From NCBI GenBank assembly GCA_034620365.1, contig JAQGEQ010000380.1, positions 1,054,001-1,118,000 on the forward strand: a DNA stretch of 64,000 nucleotides. Direction: 5' to 3'. Source of the DNA: Pegea sp. RAD2-039. Lineage: Eukaryota > Chordata > Thaliacea > Salpida > Salpidae. How positions within the stretch are numbered: position 1 is the stretch's first letter; every line of letters begins with the position of its first letter. Both the position numbers and the translations under genes were made by a program. Shown one piece after another: positions 12,996 through 26,100 of the stretch. The notes beneath the pieces are model-generated. The model was not told the DNA's origin. It was given only the letters and a program-made list of their open reading frames with translations, and ran no database searches.

Positions 12996-13559
12996 ATGAG
13001 GTAGACAAGCTTATAGGACTTTGATTAACAGGATCGGTTTTATTATAAAATAAGATGCCAAATAAATTAATTTGTTTCTTCTAATTTATAGGACTTTATT
13101 TCAAAAAGCTTTTCAAAGAGGTTTAGACTGGCATCAACAGCAAACCTTATTTGCAGCTAGTGAGTAACAAGAAACAATTTATTGAAAATTAATTAACGTG
13201 ATTATTCAAAATTCTGTCACTAAAAAGACTTGTTGACGGCAAGAATTTTATTTCAGCTTTTAACAACTTTGATCAACTGGAAATATATTTTGAAAGATTT
13301 TAAGTGTGAATAAAAGTTTATACTTTAAAATCATTTGAGCATATCTTTAAAATAAGGATACTTGAAACTATTTGAAAAATTTAACTCTAAAAGTTAAAAA
13401 TGATTGTAAACTTTGTTTCTAAAATTCTTTCTAAAAGAATCTAGAATCCATTTATAAACTTAACTTTCTACTTTTTGTACAGTTATTGTAAATCTCACTA
13501 ATGAAATGAAACAGGAAGCTATTGAAACTCGAACTGATCTAGAAACTATTTTACTCTAG
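12996..13559 (+). CDS. Possible 49-residue microprotein, or the 3' end of a longer gene (3 exons)
   Basis: Three pieces join with correct phase: 12996-13000 (ATG AG before GTAGAC), 13092-13159 (acceptor TTTATAG, donor A|GTGAGT) and 13483-13559 (acceptor TTGTACAG, stop TAG at 13557-13559). The 150-nt product begins MRTLFQKAFQRGLDWHQQQ and ends MKQEAIETRTDLETILL. Both larger exons are stop-free in only one phase-consistent frame and have more balanced codons than the surroundings. I recognise no family. The first piece could be part of an 18-nt exon (12983-13000), in which case upstream exons of a larger gene are missing. It lies about 1.5 kb downstream of the p101-like stop on the same strand. 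Confidence 0.4.
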
Positions 13560-13590
13560 TAGCATAAGAGTTTGAAAAAATTCTTCATGA

Positions 13591-13640
13591 TTTTATAAAA
13601 AACTGTTTTATAAAATTGTTTTATAAAATTGTTTTATAAT
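13591..13640. repeat. Short tandem repeat, TTTTATAAAATTG unit
   Basis: About three to four copies of a 13-bp A/T-only unit (TTTTATAAAA with a short spacer) lie head to tail just after the candidate microprotein stop. Each TTTTATAAAA core is self-complementary. No function is implied. Confidence 0.7.
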
Positions 13641-15811
13641 ACACAATAATGATTATTATAGCATAAACTTTGGAATAAATAGTTTCTTATATTCTATAAG
13701 TTTACTAATTGTTATAAATCAAATGTAATTCATTGTACAATCAAGGCTACTTTAAATACCCAACAAAATATGCTTACCATAAAGATATCTGTTTAAAAAC
13801 TTTGACTTCAGTGATAATCTTGGTATACAGCGACAAATTAATTTTTTGTTGATTTTTCTAATCAACAAATAATTGTAAATACACTTATATCAAATAGTTT
13901 AGTAAATGTGCAAATCGAAATATGAATCGAAATGATGATTACAACAAAATTCGCTCTATAAAGCTATATAGAGCTCTTTTTGAATCATTTGATAGTATTT
14001 TATTTGATTCATAACAGATTTTAATATAGGTTGCTTAGTACAAGTGAGAACTTTATTGAGTATACTCTTGGCTAAAAATATACTTTTGTGTAACTGTCCG
14101 ATACTTCTGTTTTGCTATGATAGTTAAATATTTTAGCATTACTTCAGAAAAAGACTTAAAATAGCAGAGATCAAGACTCAACGCTCTTTTATTAGCTGAT
14201 ATTTAACAGTTAACTCGTACAACTTTAGTTTATAAACACAATTTTAATTCTTTTAAGAAAATTTTATGCACAGTAATTTAAAAACTGTTTTGCTAAAAGT
14301 AGCTTACTTAATATAACAGTTGAAATAAAATTATTCACTTAATTTAACTTACAGTTTACAAAATTATTTTTAATAATCACATTCAATTATATTTAATGTT
14401 TATTTATTTACTGTTAGCAAAATTTTATTATTACTTGTTTTAAATGTGTTTTTAGAAGATTTTATTCACTATTTTAAATGGAACTACTATAATTGGATCT
14501 CCTTTTTTGTTTAAATTATTTTATTGAACATTTTTCTGCTGGTTTAAAAGTAAAGTCAGTAAAATCTCAGATTAATCACTAATTCATTATTTAGTTGTTC
14601 ATCATCAAATTTTAGCACATCTAATGATCGACTACAAAATAGTTTTGTTAACAAAGACAAGCACTAGAAGAAATTACGTGGGTTATGTCAATAGTACTTG
14701 GTTTATACTAGCATCTGTTATAACTGCTAGTAAATCCTCATTCAAAGTTGATTTAAGCTTATCATTATGATTTTTAATTTGGGTAATAAACTAAATAAAA
14801 AAAGTTATTCCAAATTTGAATTAAATATATTTATAAACAAACTTTACGAAGCCTTGTATAACTGAGATAATTGATATCTAAATAGTTGATAGAGCTTGTT
14901 GTTTTATGCCTACAATGTCTTAAAATTTAATGCAATTACTTAGGATTTGCCAAAATTAGATACGAAATAGTAAAACAATGTTTCATTCATATCCATTAAA
15001 TTATCTAACTAAAGTTTTGATGTTCCTGATTATAAGCTCACCAAAATGATATAAAACATTATAGTATAAAATTGGTAATATTATTTTAATGTAAATAAAT
15101 GAATAATAATCAAATGCTGATTAATTAAATTTTATTTTTACGGCAGAAACTATATGTACAGGCATTATAAAACTGTTTAATTCTTAAAGTATAATTTTTC
15201 AGACTTTCATATTTAATGTTTGCTTTCTGTTTTAAACAACTTGAAAAATGATTTCCATATTTTAACTAGTTTTAAGTTAGTTAATGTTTTATGGTATTTA
15301 TATAAAAATTTATCAAACAATTTTTTTTTAACACTTTGATAGTAAAAATTGCTTTTGACAAAAATGGTGTTTTTGTAAGTTTTATAAATCCAAATGTTTT
15401 TTTTGGTACTATTGAATTATAGTATAATTTATAATATGGTTTAATATGTGTTCATAGGATGCAGTTTTAGTAAAAATTCCCATTGAAATAATGCAATTAA
15501 AAGTGGAATAAGATACAATTTAATTTAAAAATCATTTCTAATTAAGATTATGTATAAAAAACTAGAAAATAATAAATTACTAAATAAATAAATTGTTTAA
15601 CTGAAATTTACTTACAAAACCAAGTAATGAGTAACCACAAAACTATATAATACAAAAATACAAATTATATTCTGTTTTGCTCTAAATAAAATAAAAATTT
15701 ATAACTTATATAGTCGATAAAAAACAATATTTTTCTTTTTATGATAAAACAATGATAAAAGAACATAATTTGATAAAAGATTGTAGAAAGAATAATTTCA
15801 CCAAGAATTAC

Positions 15812-15898
15812 TTTGATTGCAATTAAAGTGGTGAAAATCGAATGAGCTTCTGATACTTCGAGATGATGGGCTTTTTCACTAGCTAACATTGCTGTCAT
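15812..15898 (-). CDS. Possible first coding exon of a minus-strand gene
   Basis: On the minus strand an ATG at 15898 in an AAAA-ATG context opens a frame beginning MTAMLASEKAHHLEVSEAH. It runs 29 codons to AAA|GTAATT, a plausible donor, after which the frame becomes low-complexity and hydrophobic as if intronic. The 29 codons have mixed, coding-like composition unlike the flanks. I could not find matching downstream exons at lower coordinates and recognise no family. It may be a chance frame. Confidence 0.2.
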
Positions 15899-17729
15899 TT
15901 TTATTTAAAGATGATTAAAATTACTATAAAATATTTACCCAAAACTCTTAACGAGTAATCAAATCATCAGTCAATCATCTTACATCCACAGCTATATATA
16001 AGGAAATAAAAAACTTTGTATTCCTTTAAGTTAAATTTATCTGAATTTTTACTTTGCTTTTTAACCATAAGTAAATAGTTTTTCCAATGTATATATATGA
16101 AGTCACAGATTTTTATCTGAACCATCTCGGAGTTTCATAATCAATTGAGCTAAATCAGGATGACACCACTGAGCAGTTGCTTGCTTCAGCTTCACGGTTC
16201 AATGAGCAGAGTGTTTCAAAAGTACTTTGCTGAGAGCTAGTACAGCATATGTTGCTGGTTACTGGCTCCAAACGTTTTAAAGATCAAAATCTGAAGCGCT
16301 TGATTTGTAATAAAGTTTTATTAAAAAATATTATTTATAGCAAAAGCTCTAAATTTTGTTTGTTACTTAGCATAAATGAAAAGAAAAAAAAGAGAATGTA
16401 TATGAGCACATTTATGCACAGGTTCAGTTTTAAAGTTAAAAGATTTTGTCATTTCAGCTTTTTTGTTTTCTTTAAATTCTGTTTTATAAGACTAGACTAG
16501 TTTCGAAGAGGATGAAGAAGTTTGATTTCAAAATGCTGATAAAGTGAATTTATAAACAGTAGGTAGTATAAGGAAGGCAATTCCGACTAAAATAAGTTAT
16601 TTCTTACAATTTAAACCTTTTTAAGTTATTTAAAAATAATATAGTTAATTAAAATAGAAATATGATGCTATATATTACAGTTGATATAACAGCTAAAAGA
16701 AAAATAAGTTGATCTTGCTGAGTTAGCTTGGCTCATAAAAGAATTTTTTCAAATAATTTGAAAGCTTTTCTACTCAGTATACCAACACGAGTGTTGCTCT
16801 TGGAGAAAGAAGAGAAAAGAAAAACGAGCAGCAAGTCAGTTTATCGCTTCTTGCTTCTCACTCGAAACGTTAGCTGTTCCATTCTGATTTTGTTACTCAA
16901 TAGAGAAGTTGAAATCTTGCTCTAGTGGTTGCGAGACTTTATTTGTATTGTACAGGAAAAGCCTTCAAGTATTATTTTTAAGAAATTATAAAAATTGTCC
17001 AGTAATAAATTGAATGTTTTTAGCTTGAGTGAGCAAGATTGAAATTGATTTTGGAATTAATTTTTGATTTAATTGTAGATGAATGGTAAGCTTCTTCATA
17101 TAATCACAAACCTTTTTAGTTGTATTGATATGTAGGAGTTTAATAGAGTTAGCCCCCTTTTGAAAGTTTAAAAAAACTTTTTCTTTTTATTTGCATCATT
17201 TATTCTTATATTTGTGATAAAGTTTCATATAATTTGACTCAAAAATGAATTATTTAGATTGCATACGAATGTAAAATAAATTAAGATCTCATAAGTAAGA
17301 CTTCGCTTTATAAAATAACTTCTACTTTTATTAACTTAAAGTGAACAATTGACAAAATTCACAAATGGTTAACGATTTTAGTTTTGATGTTTTTCAAATT
17401 TCGCACAAAAAATCTATGTTACTAAACATTTGAGATAAAATTGTTTTAAAGATGAATTAAACTTTCTAAAAATAAGATTAGTTTTATTTATAAAATAATT
17501 TATTTTTAAATCTATTTACAAGGTAGTAAATATATGTGTTTTAGAACTTGAAGTTTTATACTTCCAACCAGCTAACTTTTTTGATAACTCTTTAATTCAT
17601 CTTTAAAACTAATGCTTAAATTATGTTAATAGTTTCTTTAAAGACGTCGAAATAAGATTTGAAAATAATATATAATGATAATCGAAAAAATAAGGTTTTA
17701 GAACATATCAAATATCCATCCTAAGTCAT

Positions 17730-17890
17730 CCTGCACGCTTGTAGACACACTCACTGACATGTTTCATCATGCTGGCGAAGTAAGACATTCAAACGCGCTA
17801 CACACTCATTCGATGGGCGTGCATATGCAAATGATCGTTCTAGGTCTTACTTAAGAGCAGTGGGGGAGTAGAAGCTTTATTTTCACAGCT
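17730..17890 (+). promoter_or_regulatory. Base-balanced island, probable promoter or 5' UTR exon of the RREB1-like gene
   Basis: About 160 bp stands out from the surrounding DNA by its higher G+C and CpG content (cacgcttgt, ggcgaag, aacgcgcta, gatgggcgtg). It includes an octamer ATGCAAAT at 17825-17832 and a consensus donor GAA|GTAAGA at 17780. It lies 2.4 kb upstream of the first coding exon of the zinc-finger gene, where a promoter and noncoding first exon would be expected. The assignment is inferred from composition and position; a conserved enhancer is the alternative. Confidence 0.35.
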
Positions 17891-19580
17891 AGATATGAAA
17901 TAAAGAAAGCAGTATTTCTGTTGAATTCTAAATATTCTGTGATTTTGTACACTTCATTTAAAAAATAAGTTTTCAATGCTAACATTGCGTTTATTACCAT
18001 AACTATGAAAATAATATATAATAGAAATTTTATAACCTCTGAAGTATGAGATGAACAATTTGAACTTTCTGAAATTTTACTAATTTTTGATTGATGGTTG
18101 GTTTACAGTTGATAAAAGAAACAATTTATTTAGAAAGAAATTAATTCAAAGAATTTGATTATAAAAAATTGTCTAGTGGTAAAGTATGAATATATTAGAA
18201 AGTTATGGTCTTATCAATTTTTATTATATCTTTGATGTATATTCTTGCTTAGTTCTATATACTGTATGATTATCAAATTTTAAAACAAATTATATTTATA
18301 GCATAACCATCTAGGAGTTAAATACCAAAATCTTATGAAATAATTCATAGCTTTTTGTATCACTTATTTTTAGTATTTTTGGTTGAGTTGATTTTTTTAA
18401 TTATATAGCAACTGATTATTATAATTATTGATGAACTTGCTTATTATTAGTTAATAATATAAGTAGTTACGAATGTTTTTGATACTTAAATATAAAAAAA
18501 TCCCTAAATATAAAGAGAAGATATTCGAATAAAGAGCAACTCTTTTTTTTCATCTTCAAGTTTCTATTCTACATCCATAACACTTCTCAATGTATAATTT
18601 TAATTTATGTCTGATTGTAATGTGTTCTTTCAAATAACTTATGTTTTTTTATTGTAATATCAAATTACTAAATAAACTATCACATATTTTTTTAAATGAT
18701 AGTATCTTACATGTCTTTTAAATTGTTTGGATTATTTGATGTGGTTTTTTTGATAGGTATTTTTTAACCATTTAGTTAATAATTTAGAATCTATAAATAT
18801 TTTTATATATACATTTTATAAAAATTTTTTATATTGTTTTATGATTTATATACTTTTGTATATGAATGGCTTAGAGTTAAAAAATATAAATTAAAGAATG
18901 TGAAAAACATTTTTATAGGTATATCTTGTATTATCCATAAAACACTTATAAATTGAAACACATTTTGATTATTTTCTTATATAACTTTTTAGTTTTTATT
19001 GTTTTAAACTTTATACAACAAAAATATAAGTTAATTTAAACAATGAATTATATCTTGTGACATAAGAATATGGTGTGGTTTCTATTTTAATAAATTTTAA
19101 TTATATGAAATCTGTCTGGTCAAAATTTAGTCTAATAAACTGGCGAAAGTTATACCAAAATACTTCCAAAAGTTTATAGTACTAAAAAAGGTATTAATCA
19201 TTTTTTGTACTGATATAAATAAAAAGGAGAATTTTTTTTATACCTATTGTATGCTAGATCTGAACGTGTATAGTTTTAAAAGTTCTGATAAATTGTTAGA
19301 TGAACGTTTGAGAATAGTCTTTGTAATTTATCAAGATGTAAAGCATATTTTCATGTTTTTGAAAATGTCAAACTACTTGTATAATTACTGTCAGGAATTT
19401 TTAAGTTTTTACTTTTATTAATTAAACAAATGCATCAATCTAATTATATAACAGCTTCTTTGATGGACTTAAGTTTGATTCACATTATATCCGAAATAGT
19501 ACTTTCTTTGAAATTTTATTTTCCTACAGAAAGTTAAGGAAATTTATTTTCATAAAAATTAGCCCATAATAGTAGGAACT

Positions 19581-19670
19581 ATGTCAGCCACCAGAGGAGC
19601 ACTTTCTCACGTGAAGAAGAAAGCCTCCAAAAGAAAGACTCTTTACGATTTTTCTGTTTCGTTTCAATCA
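19581..19670 (+). CDS. RREB1: Possible alternative first coding exon of the RREB1-like gene
   Basis: An ATG at 19581 opens MSATRGALSHVKKKASKRKT, a basic frame that stays open to a stop at 19686-19688. Donors at TCA|GTGATT (after 19670) or CAC|GTGAAG (after 19610) are both phase 0. Either would join in frame to the acceptor at 20086/20087, whose exon reads VLTSI straight into the MDQSIDST start at 20102. This would add an N-terminal basic extension. The G+C here is also higher than in the flanks. Transcript data would decide. Confidence 0.35.
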
Positions 19671-20101
19671 GTGATTCATTTCTTATAATAATTTACAGAA
19701 TGCCACCTCCAATAATTCAGTTTATTGACTTTTACTCTTTGAATATACTGATTTCTTATACTGCTAACATCTGTGCTTATTTTCCCTAATTTGATTTTGT
19801 TATAAGACAGAATATCCAAATTTATCATTTATACTTCAGTGAAATTAATTTTGCCAATTTCAACTTTTAAAAATTTATTTCGTTACTAAAGGCTTGCTTT
19901 TTAAAATTATTTAGAATGATATGATTTATGGTGGATAAATATTTTTTCATCATTTATATTTTCATTTTATTATAGAATAATTTTATCAATTTTTTTATAG
20001 TGTATTACATCATTTGATTAATACTTTTGCCTATTCTTTTTGATTTCTTTTTTTGAAGTCATTTTGATGCTGAGAAACTATTTTAGGTTTTAACATCTAT
20101 T

Positions 20102-23100
20102 ATGGATCAATCTATAGATTCCACCAAAAGTAAGCTATTCTTTTTATTACAATTAGTTGTGTTCACGATTGACTTATCACAAAATTCTCTTTACATCTAA
20201 AAGTATTTAAAGTATTCATACATTTTTTTGCTCAGCACTTTCATGTATTGCCCAGTTCTAAGAATAGATAAAGATTTTTTATTTCCATTTTTTTTAAGTC
20301 TGAAATTATACTGTTTTTTTATAATTAAACTTTTTACTGAATATGTCAGAGCTCTAAATATTATCTAATCGCTTCTTGTTAGAAGATTTTTCATATATTT
20401 GGTTTTTGTTAAAGCTTTTGGTTATTATATTTAATTTTAATATAAAGATTTTTGTGTTAATATATATAGTTGAGAAATCATTATTTTAAATTGTCATCTT
20501 CAAATTCATAATTTTGTAATAAAGATAACTCTTTTATAAACTGTCTTTGAAAAATTATTAAAAATCTTAAATTATAAATCTTGAAATTTATTCAAAATTA
20601 TAATCACATATATTAGTTTGTTAATTGATATAGGGTTATTTGTCTATTTACATGTACAGGTACTTTTATAATGATAAGTAATAAAGTATTGATAGAAATA
20701 ATTATAGATAATTTTTTATATAGTATTTCAATTATTTTCTCATCTTCACATTTTTGTAAATATTATCCTAAACATTAGAAAAAAAACTTATAAATTAAAT
20801 ATTTTTGATATTTAAAGTCAGAATATACAAGTTTTTAATTTTTTTTTTAAATTGGATTTTGACTGATTTTATATATATTTTTAATTATTAAATGATAATC
20901 ACAAAATAAACCAACTTGGATTTTGAAGAGTTTAGTAAGGCTGCAGAATATTTGATTTAATAAATATTAATAAGGTATAGACAATATATTTATATGAACT
21001 TCCTCATAGATAAGCAATGTGATAAAATAGTTATGATTTAGCTTTAAAGTTACTTTTATTATCATCTGTGCTTTTTGATAGGTTCATGTAAAAATACCAG
21101 TAGACAAACTGAACCTGGAACATTACCATCTAGTAAAAGATATTCTTCTGGTTTTGGAAAAGATGAAAGTTATTACTATTGTTCAGCTCAGGGCTGCAAC
21201 AAAACATTTAATTCACTTGAAGAAGTTCAAAGGTTAGTGTTATCAGATTTTGGTATTTAAACATTTTTTCTTAGTTTTTCTGCGAGTTGATATAATTTTT
21301 AACCACTGACCTATTTTATTCTTTTAGCCTTTTGCAATTTGATTTATATTTAAACTAAAAAATGTTTAAGGCTATATACAATATCATTAAAGCAATCATA
21401 TCTCATCATATTGAGTCTTAATGTCAGCATTGTTGAAATATATGAAATGTTTTCTTATCTATACACATCTCTTAAACAACATTTTCACTAAAAAACTTTC
21501 AAAGAACATAGCTGAAAGATTTCATAATTTTAAATGATCAGATTAGATAATAAATTATAAAATGAAATGATATTATAATATATTAGGTAAATATTATAAA
21601 TAAATTATGTATGATTTTGTTTGAATATTCTAATACTTAATTGATATATTACTACAAAATTTCTCTATATATTCTGCAGTCACATGCGGAATCATGGAGT
21701 GGCTACTAGTCAGTCAGATAGCTTAAAAAATCCGCAGCAACGTTTTTCTGCGAGGTTGCGCGCCAGATCCATCCGCCAATCAGATGAAAAAAAATTGAAA
21801 GAATCAGAAGCAGCAGAGGTAGCAGCGGCGGCGGCGGCAGAATCAGTTGTCACTCCCACCGCAGAGGATATTCAAAAGGTTGCTGGGAGAAAGCGAACTC
21901 TTGAGGTTCAACTTATTTTAATTTTCTAGCTTGAATACGTTTGTATTAAGTGTTGTAATTTTCACTAAATCTTTTGTGTGCTTGTTAGCATGACTGTTGG
22001 CTGCTCAAACCAACTTCAATAACTGTTTCTACCTCTTCATAAACGTTTCCAATTCCATAAAAGTTGAAGTAATATCCCATAACTTTTTACATTAGATTTT
22101 CATAATAATTTATATTTTCGAAGATAATTTTCATGTATAAAAACTTTGATAGTTCAAGATGGTGACTATTACAGGTTTGTATAAGTGGCATGTAGAGCTC
22201 ATCTAGGCTCTTGTCTTCAGAATAACAATTTTGATTTTGCTTGCTTTATTAATTGCCTGGCTTCAATTTGCTTGCATCAAACATTTTTGTTTACTTATAT
22301 CTAAGTTATTTCATTTATCCAAAGTAATCTTGTATACTATCTATCTTTGATGATAAATTTTGATTTTAGATTTGCAAATTATTTTAAACTTCATGATTGT
22401 TTTGCTCTTCCTTATACATCTAGATGCACTTTATACTTTGAGTATTTTTTGGGTAAAAAATCATAAAATCGAAATCAGAAACATTGTTTTGCTTAAAGAT
22501 ACTAATTCTGAATCATGAACCTTTTTTGTTCACTAACTTGAAAGCACTAAATGCTTCTCCTGATCACTTCTCATGTGATTGTTGCTCGTTGCAAGGCCTG
22601 ACAGTTATTACTTTGTGGAAGAAATGTGAATTTATCAACAGGAAGCACTTTTGCTAGTTAAGAGGTTTTTGGCATTAGTGCTTCACGATTTTTCGTTAAG
22701 TTTCTTGTCTACTAGATTGGTTGGATACAAGAGGATTTTTCTATTTGCATGAAAACTTAAAATCAAAAGTTTTGATAATGAATAGCTCCAAATGTTTGTT
22801 TAAAATAATGTGCTGCACTTTTAAAGTCTCAACTGTATGCACTTAGATCTTTTCAAGTTAAAAAAGCATGCTAGCACATATTGATGTATTTTATTTGTTG
22901 ATTTCAATAATTTTTTTTTGATGGAAGAACCAAGAAAATCTTCAAGCACTCTCCTCTGATATAGAATCTGAAAAAGTTTCATTTTAATGAATAATTACCA
23001 ACTTCACTAGAACTATTGATCACAAAAAAGCGTCTTGAGCATGTCAGTAATCAAGTCATGTTACAATAACCAAAGCTCATTTTGAGAAAGCTGCCAGCTT

Positions 23101-26100
23101 CAACTACTAGCGGCTACTTTTACAACCTCCTGTATCTTTGCATGTGAATTTGCAGACTATTTTATCTAGATAGAGTGAAGTATAGGTAGAAACTTTTGTT
23201 TTCAACTTAAAGCAGAAGTTAAAAGCAGTCTTAGTTAGTTTTAGTATTCCTGTCATTTGGATGCTTCTAGTAATTCGTTCTAGCTGCCACTGAAGAAAGG
23301 GATGCTCTTGCCTCCGATTACATCACTTCTAGCAGGATATGAGCCTAGGGCAGAATTATAAAAGAGAAGAGAGAAACTAATGAGAACAAGAGTAGATTTG
23401 CTGAGCGTTCAGTGAGAGAATGAAAGGAAAAAAGAAGTTTGTGAAGAAAAAAGAGAATGGTAGAAGTTGCTATTCAGCGTTCAACTGATGATACTACGCT
23501 TTTTAAGTTCCGTGTGTCACGTCCTAGGATATGTAGACTTCTACCAGTCAGAACAGAAGATTTTCAGGTTTCAGCTTATTTTTATATGAGCTAGAATAAT
23601 CCGTTAATGCGTTTTGCTGTTGTAGTTATTACAAATACTTGCTGCCAGCAAATCTGACAGAGTAAGTCAGAGAGAGATTTGTTCAGTAGGTGTTATGTTT
23701 AGGAAGTCTTTTTAAAAGAAAATGTTTGGTGAGTTGGTGTTGAACTTAGCTCTTAATTTCAGCTGGATCAACCACTATTAGGTTAAGCAAACAGCTAGCT
23801 ATTAAAGTGTAGTTGTGAGCAAAGAAGGTTTGTTCCATCTGTGTTAACTCTCAAGAAAGTTTTAGTTACATTTTTTAGATTCAGGTTTGGTATTGAATGA
23901 TTGATAATAACTTTTTATGTTGAGATATCTATTTTTGTCAGCGATGTTTTGAATACTCGCTTAAACATTTAAAGACTTTAAATTTTGTTCTCGTTTGACT
24001 CTTACTATATTGTCATGTTGCTGAGTTTTCTGTTTAATTCAGCTTTGGATGTTTTTTATGAAATTTAATTTACATTTTTTCATGCTTATACATTATCAAA
24101 CTGTTTTGGCAATATTTGAACATTGATACTTAAATATTTAATCTTTTTGTTATTATTATTATTCAAATTGTATATTTTTTTTAGATGTTTTTGTTTATTT
24201 TAAAGTCCGTTTTTTCTTAGTAAGTTTTAGTGATGATCAAAAGTTGTTGTTTTTTATCAATAGGTCAAATATATAACAGCTTCAGTATAAATATAAATTA
24301 ACAACCAAAATATACTTTGGATGCTGAACTTAATTATGAAGTGAGAAAAGTTTATTATTTATAAAATGAATTTGAAGTCAGTTTTTATTCCAGCTGCTTG
24401 TTTATTATTGAATACAACAGTTGAATATTTTCCTCGATATTTCCTTATTGCGTTATAAGAACAAACCTTGTTTTGCACATTTACAGTTACTCAAGGAATA
24501 TTTCTAACAGAGTTTTTTCAGTTAGTAGTTTCATCAGTTTTATTTACATCTGTTATTAGCAATCAGGGCTTTGTATTTATTTATTTAGGAACGTTTACTT
24601 GAGTGATATATTAGTTCTTTTTTCTATTTAAGAAGTTGATGGAGAAAGTGTCCTCGTTCATAATTCCATATTTTTTAGCAGTTGGAAGTTTTTTTTTGTA
24701 TTTAAACTGATATGACATTAGGATTACTTTTCTATATTTTAATCTTTTTATATGTTTTGTTTAATCATTAATTAATTAATTTTAAATCAAGTTGTGTATT
24801 TAAAGTATCTTAATATATTTTTTAAAGACTTTTTTGAAACTTTTAGCAAACCTTTAACAAGTAACTTGTATACTAAGATATTTTATTTTTATTACATCAA
24901 GTTTTGTGATAAATTCTGCTTCTTCTTTGGTACTACTAACCTCAGGTTTGCCTAAGCAAGTTTTAATATATTTAGTTATAGTTCTACTAAATTTTAGTAA
25001 CATTTTTAATTGTCTAGCATGTTTCAAAGAAAAACTTTGTGTAATGTTGAAAAATGAAATCGTCTTCATTCTATATATTTTTCACATGTAGGTATTTGTA
25101 GTTTAGATAATTGGTTGCTTGTGCTAATAGAAAACAGTTTGGAAAATATTTGCGTTACGTAAGACACCCTATTGAGGTAGGTTTATAAACTTGTTTTAAT
25201 ATTATGGAGATTTATAACACTATAAACTTCTAGTATCTGATTTTACTAACTTATTGTGTAGTAGCAAGCATAGTTGTGTTGCTTTGTAATTTACTGCAAT
25301 CACTAATATTGGCATGTTTTTCTATTTGAGGGTAATCAACTAACACCAGTATTTATCGTATTCGAATTTTGTCCACAAACTGTAAAAGCTTTTTCTGTAA
25401 TATTTTTCAAAATCTTTTATGATAATCTCTCTTCTATCATCTTTAAATCTTGTATAGGGTCAGAGACTTGCTCTGTCTGATGATAATTTTTTTCTTTTTT
25501 ATCATTTCTATTTTGTGTAAATATTTTTAGTAACATTACCCTAAATTAGAAACCGTTTCGTTCTTGTTTACATCTAAGATACTTTTTGTAGTAAAAATGT
25601 TGCTTCAATATATGTCAATCTTAAATCATTTGAACTTTTTGTTATAATTTTTATGTTATTTATTATCTAATTAAATACCTTTAGTTATTTTGTGACATAT
25701 TTGGTGAAAACTGAAATTCGATGTAAAAAAAATTCAAGGGAATTTGCAAAAAGTTATTTCAATTTTTCATATTTCATCATATCCTTGTTGAAAATCAACC
25801 TTAAAAGTCTAAATCTTCTAAATATCTAGCTCTAGACCTTTTTGGTTCAATAATCTGAAATCTACCAAATAATATTTCATTTACACATGATGACTAAATG
25901 CTTTTGTTGTTGTTTCATCGAAACTATCAACAACATTTACTAGTTTAATTGTGACAACTATCAAGAAACATTCTATTTCAGCAGGTTGAATCACCCATCA
26001 TCAAATTGTCAAAGATTAAAAAAATAAGTAATAAGCTGGAGGAAAAACAGTCCATCGAAAATAAGCCTGCGGATAAAGAGAGTCCGAGCCTGGTCAAGCC

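Larger units (their letters stand above)
11441..19580. other. Intergenic A+T-rich region with a few candidate elements
   Basis: About 8 kb lies between the p101-like stop and the first possible coding exon of the RREB1-like gene. It starts with the 3' UTR of the p101-like gene; an AATAAA at 11836-11841 is a possible poly(A) signal. The candidates at 12996-13559, 13591-13640, 15812-15898 and 17730-17890 are entered separately. The short open frames at 16249-16500 and 16728-16925 look like chance frames in A-rich DNA and have no coding signature. Nothing else is supported. Confidence 0.5.
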
